Assembly: GCF_030009775.1 (NCBI RefSeq)
Contig: NZ_JASCTH010000006.1
Coordinates: 117,552 to 181,551 of the forward strand
Source: Actinoplanes sandaracinus
GTDB lineage: Bacteria; Actinomycetota; Actinomycetes; Mycobacteriales; Micromonosporaceae
DNA length: 64,000 nt
Direction: 5' to 3'
Shown: one piece after another, positions 1-7,642 of the stretch
Numbering within the stretch: position 1 is the stretch's first letter
How the letters are laid out: each line of letters starts with the position of its first letter
The notes under the pieces: generated by a model
What the model saw: only the letters and a program-made list of their open reading frames with translations
The model's database searches: none
Told to the model about the DNA's origin: nothing
Translations under genes and position numbers: made by a program

Positions 1-138
1 CGTCTTCGAGTGACTGCTTCACCAATCACCTCCGACGGGCTAGACGGTCGGCGGATCCAGATCTTTGCATGTGACTTCCTCACAGCCTGGGGTTCTTCCC
101 GGCCGGGGTTCTTCGCCACCGCGGGGCAGACTGGAGGC

Positions 139-594
139 ATGTTCGTCATCGACTCCCCGATCGGCCCGCTGGGCATCGCCGTCGACGGCGACGCCGTGGT
201 GGGCGTGCGATTCGGCGTGCCGGCCGGCGCCACCGCCGAGCATCCGGCGGCTGAGCAGCTGCGGGCCTACTTCATGGGCGAGCTCACCGACTTCACCGTG
301 CCGTTCGACCTGCGCGGCGGATCGGCGTTCGAGCGGGCGGTCTGGGGTGAGATCGCGCGCATCCCGTACGGCGAGATGATCACCTATGGGGCGATCGCCA
401 CCGCGCTGGGCGACCCGGGAGCGGCCCGGGCCGTCGGCACGGCCTGCAATCGCAACCCGATCCCGGTGATCGTGCCGTGCCATCGGGTGGTCGGCGCCGG
501 CGGCAAGATGGTCGGCTTCGGCGGCGGGCTCGACCGCAAGCGCATCCTGCTGGAGCTGGAGGCGGGCGTGGCGCTGCGGCGGGCGTGGGGCTGA
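139..594 (+). CDS. ogt: methylated-DNA--protein-cysteine methyltransferase
   Basis: Suicide DNA-repair protein that moves the alkyl group of O6-alkylguanine to its own cysteine. The 151-residue reading carries the hallmark PCHRV motif (acceptor Cys about residue 114) followed by GFGGGLDRKRILLELE-type C-terminal sequence, and an N-terminal ribonuclease-like domain. The frame is open further upstream (to position 10), but homology begins at ATG 139. GGAGG lies only one base before this ATG, so an SD-led start is unlikely; CAGACT six bases before the ATG could be the -10 element of a leaderless transcript. The gene is convergent with ino1 and shares the terminator at 635-666. Confidence 0.93.
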   Translation: MFVIDSPIGPLGIAVDGDAVVGVRFGVPAGATAEHPAAEQLRAYFMGELTDFTVPFDLRGGSAFERAVWGEIARIPYGEMITYGAIATALGDPGAARAVGTACNRNPIPVIVPCHRVVGAGGKMVGFGGGLDRKRILLELEAGVALRRAWG

Positions 595-634
595 ACCGGT
601 CCGGCCGCGGTCGGCGTCCTTCTGCGCGGATATG

Positions 635-666
635 AAAAGCCGGCCCACGACGTGGGCCGGCTTTTT
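635..666. terminator. bidirectional intrinsic terminator between ogt and ino1
   Basis: GC-rich inverted repeat (arms GCCGGCCCA / TGGGCCGGC around a short loop) flanked by AAAA on the left and TTTTT on the right, so it can act in both directions between the two convergent genes. Confidence 0.85.
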
Positions 667-682
667 CATCAGTCGAGGCTGA

Positions 683-1762
683 TCAGCTCTCGATGTCGCC
701 GCGGATGAACGCCTCGACGGCCGCGTGGGCGTCGTGGTCGCTGTACTGAACCGGCGGAGACTTCATGAAGTAGGACGACGCCGACAGGATCGGGCCGCCG
801 ATGCCGCGGTCCTTGGCGATCTTCGCCGCGCGGACCGCGTCGATGATCACGCCGGCCGAGTTCGGGGAGTCCCACACCTCGAGCTTGAGCTCGGCGTTGA
901 GCGGGGTGTCACCGAACGAACGGCCTTCGAGGCGGATGTACGCCCACTTGCGGTCGTCGAGCCACGGCACGTGGTCGGACGGGCCGATGTGCACGTCGCT
1001 CTTGATCATCTCGTGCGGGATCTGGCTCGTGACCGACTGGGTCTTCGAGATCTTCTTCGAGACCAGGCGGTTGCGCTCCAGCATGTTCATGAAGTCCATG
1101 TTGCCGCCGAAGTTGAGCTGGTACGTGCGGAGCAGCTCGACACCGCGGTCCTCGAACAGCTTCGCCAGCGCGCGGTGCACGATGGTCGCGCCGACCTGGC
1201 TCTTGATGTCGTCACCGACGATCGGCAGGCCGGCGTCGGTGAACTTCTGCGCCCAGACCGGGTCGGAGGCGATGAAGACCGGCAGAGCGTTCACGAACGC
1301 GCAGCCGGCGTCGATCGCGGCCTGCGCGTAGAACTTGTCGGCCTCCTCGGAGCCCACCGGGAGGTAGGAGACGACCACGTCGACCTCGGCGTCACGCAGA
1401 GCCTGCACGACGTCGACGACCTCGGCGGAGGACTCCTCGATGATCTCCCGGTAGTAGGTGCCCAGGCCGTCGAAGGTCGGGCCACGCTGCACCGAGACGC
1501 CGGTCGGCGGCACGTCGGTCAGCTTGATGGTGTTGTTCTCGCTGGCGACGATCGCCTCGCTGAGGTCCATGCCGACCTTCTTGGCGTCCACATCGAACGC
1601 CGCGACGAACTTCACGTCCGATACGTGGTAGTCGCCGAAGGTCACGTGCATGAGACCCGGAACGCGGTCGTTGGGGTCGGCGTTCTTGTAGTACTCCACG
1701 CCCTGCACGAGGGACGAGGCGCAGTTACCCACACCGACGATGGCGACGCGGACGGAGCCCAT
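683..1762 (-). CDS. ino1: inositol-3-phosphate synthase
   Basis: Converts glucose-6-phosphate to 1D-myo-inositol-3-phosphate with NAD, the entry step to phosphatidylinositol and mycothiol. The protein (359 aa) matches the actinobacterial Ino1 pattern throughout: N-terminal Rossmann segment [15 protein letters not shown], then [34 protein letters not shown] and [16 protein letters not shown]. The start at 1762 (MGSVRV) is chosen because AAGGAGG sits 8 nt upstream; an in-frame ATG eight codons earlier lacks such a site. It lies about 20 bp downstream of the PadR-type regulator on the same strand, as in mycobacteria (Rv0046c/Rv0047c), so the two are probably one operon. Confidence 0.96.
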   Translation of the reverse strand: MGSVRVAIVGVGNCASSLVQGVEYYKNADPNDRVPGLMHVTFGDYHVSDVKFVAAFDVDAKKVGMDLSEAIVASENNTIKLTDVPPTGVSVQRGPTFDGLGTYYREIIEESSAEVVDVVQALRDAEVDVVVSYLPVGSEEADKFYAQAAIDAGCAFVNALPVFIASDPVWAQKFTDAGLPIVGDDIKSQVGATIVHRALAKLFEDRGVELLRTYQLNFGGNMDFMNMLERNRLVSKKISKTQSVTSQIPHEMIKSDVHIGPSDHVPWLDDRKWAYIRLEGRSFGDTPLNAELKLEVWDSPNSAGVIIDAVRAAKIAKDRGIGGPILSASSYFMKSPPVQYSDHDAHAAVEAFIRGDIES

Positions 1763-1782
1763 CGCGTTTGCCTCCTTGTTCA

Positions 1783-2451
1783 TCACGGCCGGTCCTGGTG
1801 TGGACGCGGTGTTTCTGGGGGTGTCGCACCCGCCGTCGGCGTACCGACGGCGGGAGCGGGATTGGGAGCGCCGGTCAGACCGGCGCGTTGGCGGAAGGCA
1901 GGGGTCCGGCCCGAACGCTCGTTGGTGATCAGTTCCTCGAGCCAGCGCACCTCGCGCTCGCAGGCGTCCAGCCCGTGGCGCTGCAATTCCAGGGTGTAGG
2001 CGTCGAGGCGGTCGGCGGCCCGGGTCAGCACGTCGCGGAGACCCTCGCGCCGCTCCTCGATGCGCCGGCGCCGGCCCTCGAGGATGCGCAGGCGGGTGGC
2101 GCGGTCGGTGCGCGAGAAGAAGGTGAAGTGCACCCCGAAACCGGCGTCGTCATACGTCTCCGGGCCGGTTTGGGTCAGAAGGGCGGCGAACCGCTCCTTG
2201 CCCTCGGCGGTGATCTTGTAGACAACTCGCCCCCGCTTGCTGGTCATCGGGGGAATGATGTCGCTGTTGGTCTCCGTGGTCTCCGCCTCGCTGATCCAGC
2301 CGGCGAGCTTCAACCGCTTCAAAGTCGGGTAAAGAGTGCCATAGCTGATCGCGGCACGAAGTGTCCCGAGTTTGGTGGCGAGTTCCTTGCGGAGTTCGTA
2401 CCCGTGCATCGGGGCTTCCTGTAGGAGGCCAAGGATCGCCATCTCCAGCAT
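1783..2451 (-). CDS. PadR-family transcriptional regulator
   Basis: DNA-binding regulator of 222 aa. The N-terminal winged helix is typical of PadR ([20 protein letters not shown], then [16 protein letters not shown]), followed by a wing with [15 protein letters not shown] and a coiled C-terminal effector domain rich in Arg/Glu. The last ~35 residues are Pro/Thr-rich and probably disordered. The start at 2451 has GGAGGAGGG just upstream. The gene precedes ino1 at ~20 bp and is preceded by a perfect palindrome (2475-2497), so autoregulation and control of inositol synthesis are likely (inference). Its ligand cannot be read from sequence. Confidence 0.9.
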   Translation of the reverse strand: MLEMAILGLLQEAPMHGYELRKELATKLGTLRAAISYGTLYPTLKRLKLAGWISEAETTETNSDIIPPMTSKRGRVVYKITAEGKERFAALLTQTGPETYDDAGFGVHFTFFSRTDRATRLRILEGRRRRIEERREGLRDVLTRAADRLDAYTLELQRHGLDACEREVRWLEELITNERSGRTPAFRQRAGLTGAPNPAPAVGTPTAGATPPETPRPHQDRP

Positions 2452-2474
2452 GGGCCCTCCTCCCAGGTCTGTCC

Positions 2475-2497
2475 CGATGTATCGGCCCGATACATCG
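2475..2497. promoter_or_regulatory. perfect palindrome, candidate PadR operator
   Basis: Two 11-bp arms, CGATGTATCGG and CCGATACATCG, around a single C. It lies 24 bp upstream of the padR start and about 110 bp from the divergent DUF5318 gene. PadR proteins bind inverted ATGT/ACAT-type sites, often their own promoters, and both half-sites are present here. Confidence 0.65.
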
Positions 2498-2596
2498 CAA
2501 CCGTAGATCGACCCGGTCAGGTCCGCAACTCGGACATCCTCCGCGAGCGTCGCGCCACGCTGTGTGATGGCTGTCGCCGGGGACGCGAGGACCGCG

Positions 2597-2610
2597 TACT
2601 CTTCTCGCCA
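2597..2610 (+). promoter_or_regulatory. leaderless promoter -10 element of the DUF5318 gene
   Basis: TACTCT (2597-2602) fits TANNNT and ends seven bases before ATG 2610. There is no Shine-Dalgarno sequence, so the transcript probably starts at the ATG. The -35 region is weak. Confidence 0.45.
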
Positions 2611-3077
2611 TGCGCACGCAGCGGCAGATCGTCGACTACTCGCTACAGAGGCGAGCGGTCCTGCGTGACGTGCGAAACGGCCGGATCGGCACACTCGAGG
2701 TCTGCGACGCCTCTCCTTACTTGAGAAACGCCGCCACCTTCCACGGCGAGCCGACCGACGAGCGGTGCCCGATCTGCCGCCGGGACAACCTGACACTGGT
2801 GCACTACGTCTATGGCGACGAGCTCAAGCAGTCCGCCGGCCAGGCTCGGAAGTTGTCCGAGCTCACGGTGCTGGCGATGACGCTGCGTGAGGTCCAGGTG
2901 TTCGTCGTCGAGGTGTGCCGTTCCTGCTCCTGGAACCACCTCATCGAGAGGTTCGTTCTCGGTCGCGACGGTCTCGCTGCCGAGGATTCGTTGCGTAATG
3001 AGGTTATGGTCTCGTCCGGTGGTGGGGGATCCCACCGTTCGGGGCAGTCGTCACACAGCGGGGAGGGCCGGCGATGA
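2610..3077 (+). CDS. DUF5318 family protein (Rv0049-like)
   Basis: Conserved actinobacterial protein of unknown function, 155 aa. It carries two Cys pairs (CPIC near residue 53 and CRSC near residue 107) that could form a zinc ribbon; between them lies DNLTLVHYVYGDELKQSAGQ. The last 30 residues are Ser/Gly/His-rich. Its place between the padR-ino1 pair and ponA is conserved in mycobacteria. Its stop overlaps the start of a small ORF in an ATGA junction at 3074-3077. Confidence 0.85.
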   Translation: MRTQRQIVDYSLQRRAVLRDVRNGRIGTLEVCDASPYLRNAATFHGEPTDERCPICRRDNLTLVHYVYGDELKQSAGQARKLSELTVLAMTLREVQVFVVEVCRSCSWNHLIERFVLGRDGLAAEDSLRNEVMVSSGGGGSHRSGQSSHSGEGRR

Positions 3078-3253
3078 ACCGGTTGGATCTCGCTAACGTG
3101 TACGAGTTCGAGACCGGAATCCGGTCATCGCAGACACAAGACAAGGGGGCTGCCGGGACCGCAGCCGCCAACGCCCGCTCGTGGCGCAGTGTGGGGACGG
3201 CCTGTCCGGGCCTCCCGACCGCGCCCCCGCGACCGGTAGGTGTGAGGGAATGA
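3074..3253 (+). CDS. small ORF linking DUF5318 and ponA by two ATGA junctions
   Basis: A 59-codon frame begins at ATG 3074, overlapping the DUF5318 stop (ATGA), and ends at TGA 3251-3253, overlapping the chosen ponA start (ATGA). GGGAGGG lies 6 nt upstream of its start. The product starts MNRLDLANVYEFETGIRSSQ and becomes Pro/Ala-rich; I recognise no family. Third-position GC is about 75%, lower than its neighbours. It could be a true small protein, a coupling ORF that delivers ribosomes to ponA, or chance. Confidence 0.4.
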   Translation: MNRLDLANVYEFETGIRSSQTQDKGAAGTAAANARSWRSVGTACPGLPTAPPRPVGVRE

Positions 3254-5976
3254 ACGCGTACGGCGATTCGCAGTCAGCACGAGCCCGGGTACAGGTACCC
3301 GGGCCGTCCGCTGCTTCCACTCCTGGCGGCGAACCAGTCGACGAGGCCCGGCCGGGTCCGGGCGCTTACCGGCGCCCATCCGGCTCCGCCTCGCCCGGCC
3401 GGGCGTCGGTGGGCTCCGCTTCCGTCGGCGCCGCCTCCGTCGGCTCCGCCGCGGTGGGCTCGGCGACCCCTGGTCGTGCCTCCGTGGGCGCCACCCCCGC
3501 CGGTGGCCGCGCAGCCGTGGGATCGGCCACACCGGGCCGCGCCTCGGTGGGCTCCGCTTCCGTCGGTGGCCGCGCCTCCGTCGGGTCGGCCCCGATCGGC
3601 GGCCGGGCTTCGGTGCCGCCCATCGGGCCGGGCGGCCCGGGTGGCCCCGGTGGTCCGGGCGGTGGCTCAGGTGGCTCGGGGGGCTCCTCCGGCGGCGGCA
3701 AAAAGGGCAAGAGCAAGGCCGCCAAGAAGTACCGTCGTGCCAACGTCCTGACCGCGGCCGCTGCCGTGCTGGTCATCATGCTCGGCGTCGGCATCGTCGG
3801 TGGCACCTACTTCTTCGACGACATCAAGCTGCCCACGCCGAAGGCCGAGGATCAGATGAACACGATCCTCACCGCCGACAACAAGATCCTGCAGAGGACC
3901 GGCGAGCCTCGCATCAACGTGCCGTACCAGCAGATCAGCAAGACGATGCAGAACGCTGCCGCCGCCGCCGAGGACAAGAATTTCTGGAACCACAACGGCA
4001 TCGACATGAAGGGCATCGCCCGCGCCGCGTGGAACAACTTCACCGGCGGCGAGTTGCAGGGCGCCTCGACCATCACCCAGCAGTACGCGCGGCACGTCGC
4101 TCGTGAGAAAGACATCAGCTACAGCCGCAAGCTGCGTGAGGCGGTGATCGCCCGCAAGCTGGAGTCGGAGTACGAAAAAGCCGAGATCATGGGCATGTAC
4201 CTGAACTTCATCGACCTCGGCCGGGGCCGTTACGGGGTCGAGTCGGCCGCCCAGGGCTACTTCAAGGCCTCGGTGATCGAGGGCTCCAAGAACGAGATCA
4301 ACCCCTACCAGGCCGCGGTGCTCGCCTCGATCATCAAGCAGCCATACGCGACCGCCACGCACAAGGGCTACGACCCGGATGTCAACCGCGTCGATGCCCA
4401 AGAGCGGTGGGAGTACACGCTCAAGAACATGCTCGAAATGGGTGCGATCACCCAGGAGCAGTACGACAAGCGTCAGTACCCCACGGTCGAGAAGGCCACC
4501 GCGAACAGCAAGAACAACGCCGAGGGCAAGCCCGTCGGCATGGTGATGCGTCACGTGATCTACGAGCTGAACAAGCTCGGCATCAACGAGGAGAAGCTGA
4601 ACAAGGGCGGCTACACGGTCACCACCACGATCAACCCGAAGGTTCAGGCGGCAGCGGAGAAAGCCGGTTCACGGCTGAGCAAGACCTCCCCGCTGTACGA
4701 GCGCCCCGAGTCGTACCAGGCCGCGGTGATCGGCGTGAACCCGAAGAACGGCGAGGTGCTCGGGTACTACGGCGGTGACGACCCGACCGGCATCGACTAC
4801 GGCGGCTACATGAAGGGTGACGGCAGCGGCCTCCCCGACGACGGCAGCGGCGGACAGTCGCCGGGCTCGACGTTCAAGATCTACACGCTGGCGGCCGGCC
4901 TCAAGGCGGACATCTCCTTCGACTCGGTCTGGGACGCGACCAAGAAGAAGGAGAACGGCGACACGATCAGCAACGCCGGCGCGGACCCCGGGACCATCTG
5001 TGGTGGCAAGAACACGTACTGCGACCTGGAGACGGCGACCGTCAAGTCGTACAACTTCCCGTTCTACTGGATCGCCGACTCCCTCGGTCAGGACAAGGTC
5101 ATCGAGGCGGCCCGTGACGCGGGCGTGGGCACCATGTGGACCGACAAGGGCAAGATGATCAACCTGAAAGACGCCGAAGCCAGCAGGATGAAGAGCAGCT
5201 TCGACCGCGAGGTCGCCTTCGGCCAGTACCGCGTTGTGCCGCTCGAGCACGCGCAGGGTGTCGCCACCCTCGTCAACGGCGGCGTCAAGCACGATGCCCA
5301 CTTCGTCAAGCAGGTCAAGCAGCGCGACCCCACCACCGGCGAGGAGAAGATCCTCTACACCGCCCCGCAGAAGGGCAAGCGGGTCTTCGCCGCCGACCAG
5401 ATGTCCGACCTTCTCGGCGTGCTGAAGAGGATTCCGGTGGCGGCCGGCAACACGATCAACGGCCGGGAGTCGGTCGGCAAGAGTGGCACCTGGGAGATCA
5501 AGGTCGGCAACAAGCGGCTGAGCGGTGACACCTGGTTCGTCGGTGGCATCCCGCAGCTCGCGGCGACCGTCTGGGTCGGCGGCGCCGGTGAGCGCGTTCC
5601 TCTCAAGGAGAAGGACGGCGGCAACATGTTCGGCTCCGGCACGCCCGCCGCGATCTGGGAAGAATTCATCGAGACCACCGCCGAGGCGATGAAGTGGGAC
5701 GAGGAGAAATTCCCCGAACGCCAGAAGACGGGCGACGCCAGCAAGGGCAACGGCACGAAGCCGGTCGTCGTCACGCCGCCGATCGATCCGAACAGCGGCT
5801 TCTGCCAGATCGACCCGAACAACCCGCTCTGCCAGGTTGCCGGCGGCCCCGGTAACACCGCCAACCCCGGCAACGTGGGTAACAACAACAACAACAACAA
5901 CGGCAACAACAACGGCGACAACGACGGCGGCGGCGGTAACAACGACGGCGGCGGCGGCAACAACGACGGCGATTGA
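3250..5976 (+). CDS. ponA: class A penicillin-binding protein (transglycosylase/transpeptidase)
   Basis: Bifunctional peptidoglycan synthase of 908 aa. Order of parts: cytoplasmic low-complexity N-terminus with ASVGSASVGG-like repeats and a Gly-rich linker (~1-155); one membrane helix (~164-189); GT51 transglycosylase domain with EDKNFWNHNG (catalytic Glu 241) and GASTITQQ (~271); penicillin-binding domain with STFK (Ser 540), SYN (600-602) and KSGT (744-747); Asn/Gly/Asp-rich tail. All catalytic motifs are intact. The start at 3250 is chosen for its ATGA overlap with the small upstream ORF; a GTG at 3181 is in frame and would add 23 residues. A strong terminator follows at 5988-6023. Confidence 0.93.
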   Translation: MNAYGDSQSARARVQVPGPSAASTPGGEPVDEARPGPGAYRRPSGSASPGRASVGSASVGAASVGSAAVGSATPGRASVGATPAGGRAAVGSATPGRASVGSASVGGRASVGSAPIGGRASVPPIGPGGPGGPGGPGGGSGGSGGSSGGGKKGKSKAAKKYRRANVLTAAAAVLVIMLGVGIVGGTYFFDDIKLPTPKAEDQMNTILTADNKILQRTGEPRINVPYQQISKTMQNAAAAAEDKNFWNHNGIDMKGIARAAWNNFTGGELQGASTITQQYARHVAREKDISYSRKLREAVIARKLESEYEKAEIMGMYLNFIDLGRGRYGVESAAQGYFKASVIEGSKNEINPYQAAVLASIIKQPYATATHKGYDPDVNRVDAQERWEYTLKNMLEMGAITQEQYDKRQYPTVEKATANSKNNAEGKPVGMVMRHVIYELNKLGINEEKLNKGGYTVTTTINPKVQAAAEKAGSRLSKTSPLYERPESYQAAVIGVNPKNGEVLGYYGGDDPTGIDYGGYMKGDGSGLPDDGSGGQSPGSTFKIYTLAAGLKADISFDSVWDATKKKENGDTISNAGADPGTICGGKNTYCDLETATVKSYNFPFYWIADSLGQDKVIEAARDAGVGTMWTDKGKMINLKDAEASRMKSSFDREVAFGQYRVVPLEHAQGVATLVNGGVKHDAHFVKQVKQRDPTTGEEKILYTAPQKGKRVFAADQMSDLLGVLKRIPVAAGNTINGRESVGKSGTWEIKVGNKRLSGDTWFVGGIPQLAATVWVGGAGERVPLKEKDGGNMFGSGTPAAIWEEFIETTAEAMKWDEEKFPERQKTGDASKGNGTKPVVVTPPIDPNSGFCQIDPNNPLCQVAGGPGNTANPGNVGNNNNNNNGNNNGDNDGGGGNNDGGGGNNDGD
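3399..3617 (+). repeat. degenerate coding repeats in the ponA N-terminus
   Basis: Imperfect units of 12-24 bp encode repeated (R/S)ASVGSA(S/T)(V/P)G-type segments of the cytoplasmic tail. The same words (GCCTCCGTGGGC and variants) recur about ten times. Confidence 0.7.
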
Positions 5977-5987
5977 CGCTCCGGCCT

Positions 5988-6023
5988 GAAAGCGGCGCCC
6001 ACCTCATGGTGGGCGCCGCTTTC
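5988..6023 (+). terminator. intrinsic terminator after ponA
   Basis: Arms GAAAGCGGCGCCCACC and GGTGGGCGCCGCTTTC form a perfect 16-bp stem with a TCAT loop, 12 bp after the ponA stop. Only a short T run follows, which is common in actinobacteria. Confidence 0.85.
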
Positions 6024-6112
6024 CTATGGGGACCTGTGCGTCTGATGAAGATCGGTGTGCCGGACGTGGTCGGTCGCCTTCCCGGGCGCGGTATGCGGCA
6101 TGATGCCAAGAC

Positions 6113-7636
6113 ATGAGCGCCCAACCGCCTACCGATCGGCCTGACGTCTCGAGAGCCACCTCGGACGGTTTCGTGCGGGGACTCTCCCAAGCCATCGGCG
6201 GGCCGCTCGGCGCCCACGCGGTGCCCCCGGACGCGCGGCCCGGCCGGTTCTGGACCGCGCCGCGGATCGTGATGGCCCTGGCCTGTCTGGTCCTGGCGCT
6301 CTCCTGGGTGCAGAAGTCGCCCTGCATGGACGGCAACTGGCAGAAGAACATCCAGTACACCCGGTACTGCTACACCGACGTGCTGGCGCTCTACTTCGCC
6401 GAGGGCATCAACGAGGGCAAGGTGCCCTACAAGGACCACCCGGTCGAATACCCGGTGGTCACCGGTTACTTCATGGGCGCGCTCGGGCTGCCGATCCATG
6501 CGTACGGGCAGGACCACCCGGACATCAACCAGGGCAGCTGGTTCTACAACGCCAACGCCCTGGTGCTGTCGCTCCTGGCAGTCGCGAGTCTCGCGGTCAT
6601 CCTGGCGCTCCGTAGACGCCGGCCGTGGGACGCGGCGATCTTCGCGCTCTCCCCGATCGTCCTGTTCACCGCGACCATCAACTGGGACTTCCTCGCGATC
6701 GGGCTCTTCGCCTTCGGCCTGTACCTCTGGGTCAAGCGCCATCCCGTCTGGGCCGGTGTTCTCTTCGGCCTCGGTGCGGCCGCGAAACTGTGGCCGGTGT
6801 TCATCCTCGGCCCGATCCTCGTCCTGGCTCTGCGCACCGGGCGGCTGCGGCCGTGGATCGGCTCGATGGTGGCGGCCGCGGTCACGTGGGCGGTGGTCAA
6901 CTTCCCGGTCTGGTACTGGTACCGCGAGAGCTGGCTGCGCTTCTTCCGCCTCAACGACGAGCGGCCGGTCGACTGGGGCACGTTCTGGTACATCGGGCGT
7001 TACCTGGACAGCAAATGGAACACCGGGACGGCCGGGGACCAGGGCCCGTTCCAGTGGCTCAGCGACCACGTCCCCACACTCAACCTCCTGTCGTACGCCC
7101 TCTTCGGCGCCTCCTGCCTGGCGATCATGCTGCTCGGGCTGCTGGCCCCGCGCCGCCCGCGGCTCAGCCAGCTCGCGTTCCTGGTCGTGGCCGCGTTCCT
7201 GATCTTCAGCAAGGTCTGGTCGCAGCAGTACGTGCTCTGGCTCCTGCCGCTGATCGTCCTGGCCCGCCCGAAGTGGGGCGCCATCATCGCGTGGACGGTC
7301 GCCGAGATCGGATACCTGGCCGCCTTCTACGCCGAACTGATCGGCGCCGGCGGCAAGAGCGTCATCCCCGAGGGCACCTTCGTGCTCGCGTCCAGCCTGC
7401 GCCTGATCACCGTGGCGGTTCTGTGCGGTTTCGTCGTGCGGGAGATCTGGCGGCCCGAACTCGACGACGTCCGGGCCAGTTACGGCGGCGTCGACCCCGA
7501 TGCGGGACCGCTCGACGGACCCGAGCATCCCTGGATCACCGGACTGCGCCGGTTCTTCGGGCAGGGTCCGTCTCAGGAGGCCCCGCCTCCGCCGCCGATC
7601 TTCAAGGGCGAGCCCGCCACCCTTGTCGGCAATTGA
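6113..7636 (+). CDS. polytopic GT-C/GT87-type mannosyltransferase-like membrane protein (Rv0051-like)
   Basis: Membrane protein of 507 aa with a hydrophilic N-terminus (~45 residues) and about ten hydrophobic segments. Between the first helices lies the extracytoplasmic segment YKDHPVEYPVVTGYFMG; acidic residues in this loop are typical of polyprenyl-phosphate-sugar-dependent GT-C transferases. The C-terminal ~70 residues are soluble and Pro-rich. Its place after ponA matches Rv0051 in mycobacteria. Transfer of a sugar from a polyprenyl-phosphate donor outside the membrane is inferred; donor and acceptor are unknown. The neighbour at 7643 is convergent with a 6-bp gap. Confidence 0.8.
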   Translation: MSAQPPTDRPDVSRATSDGFVRGLSQAIGGPLGAHAVPPDARPGRFWTAPRIVMALACLVLALSWVQKSPCMDGNWQKNIQYTRYCYTDVLALYFAEGINEGKVPYKDHPVEYPVVTGYFMGALGLPIHAYGQDHPDINQGSWFYNANALVLSLLAVASLAVILALRRRRPWDAAIFALSPIVLFTATINWDFLAIGLFAFGLYLWVKRHPVWAGVLFGLGAAAKLWPVFILGPILVLALRTGRLRPWIGSMVAAAVTWAVVNFPVWYWYRESWLRFFRLNDERPVDWGTFWYIGRYLDSKWNTGTAGDQGPFQWLSDHVPTLNLLSYALFGASCLAIMLLGLLAPRRPRLSQLAFLVVAAFLIFSKVWSQQYVLWLLPLIVLARPKWGAIIAWTVAEIGYLAAFYAELIGAGGKSVIPEGTFVLASSLRLITVAVLCGFVVREIWRPELDDVRASYGGVDPDAGPLDGPEHPWITGLRRFFGQGPSQEAPPPPPIFKGEPATLVGN

Positions 7637-7642
7637 GTTCCG

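Noticed and set aside
725..1999. 424-codon frame on the plus strand opposite ino1
   Set aside because: Antisense shadow caused by high third-position GC; product is charged and low in conserved motifs while the minus strand is clearly Ino1.
5771..7528. 585-codon frame on the minus strand opposite the Rv0051-like gene
   Set aside because: Shadow frame; crosses the ponA terminator and lacks an RBS.
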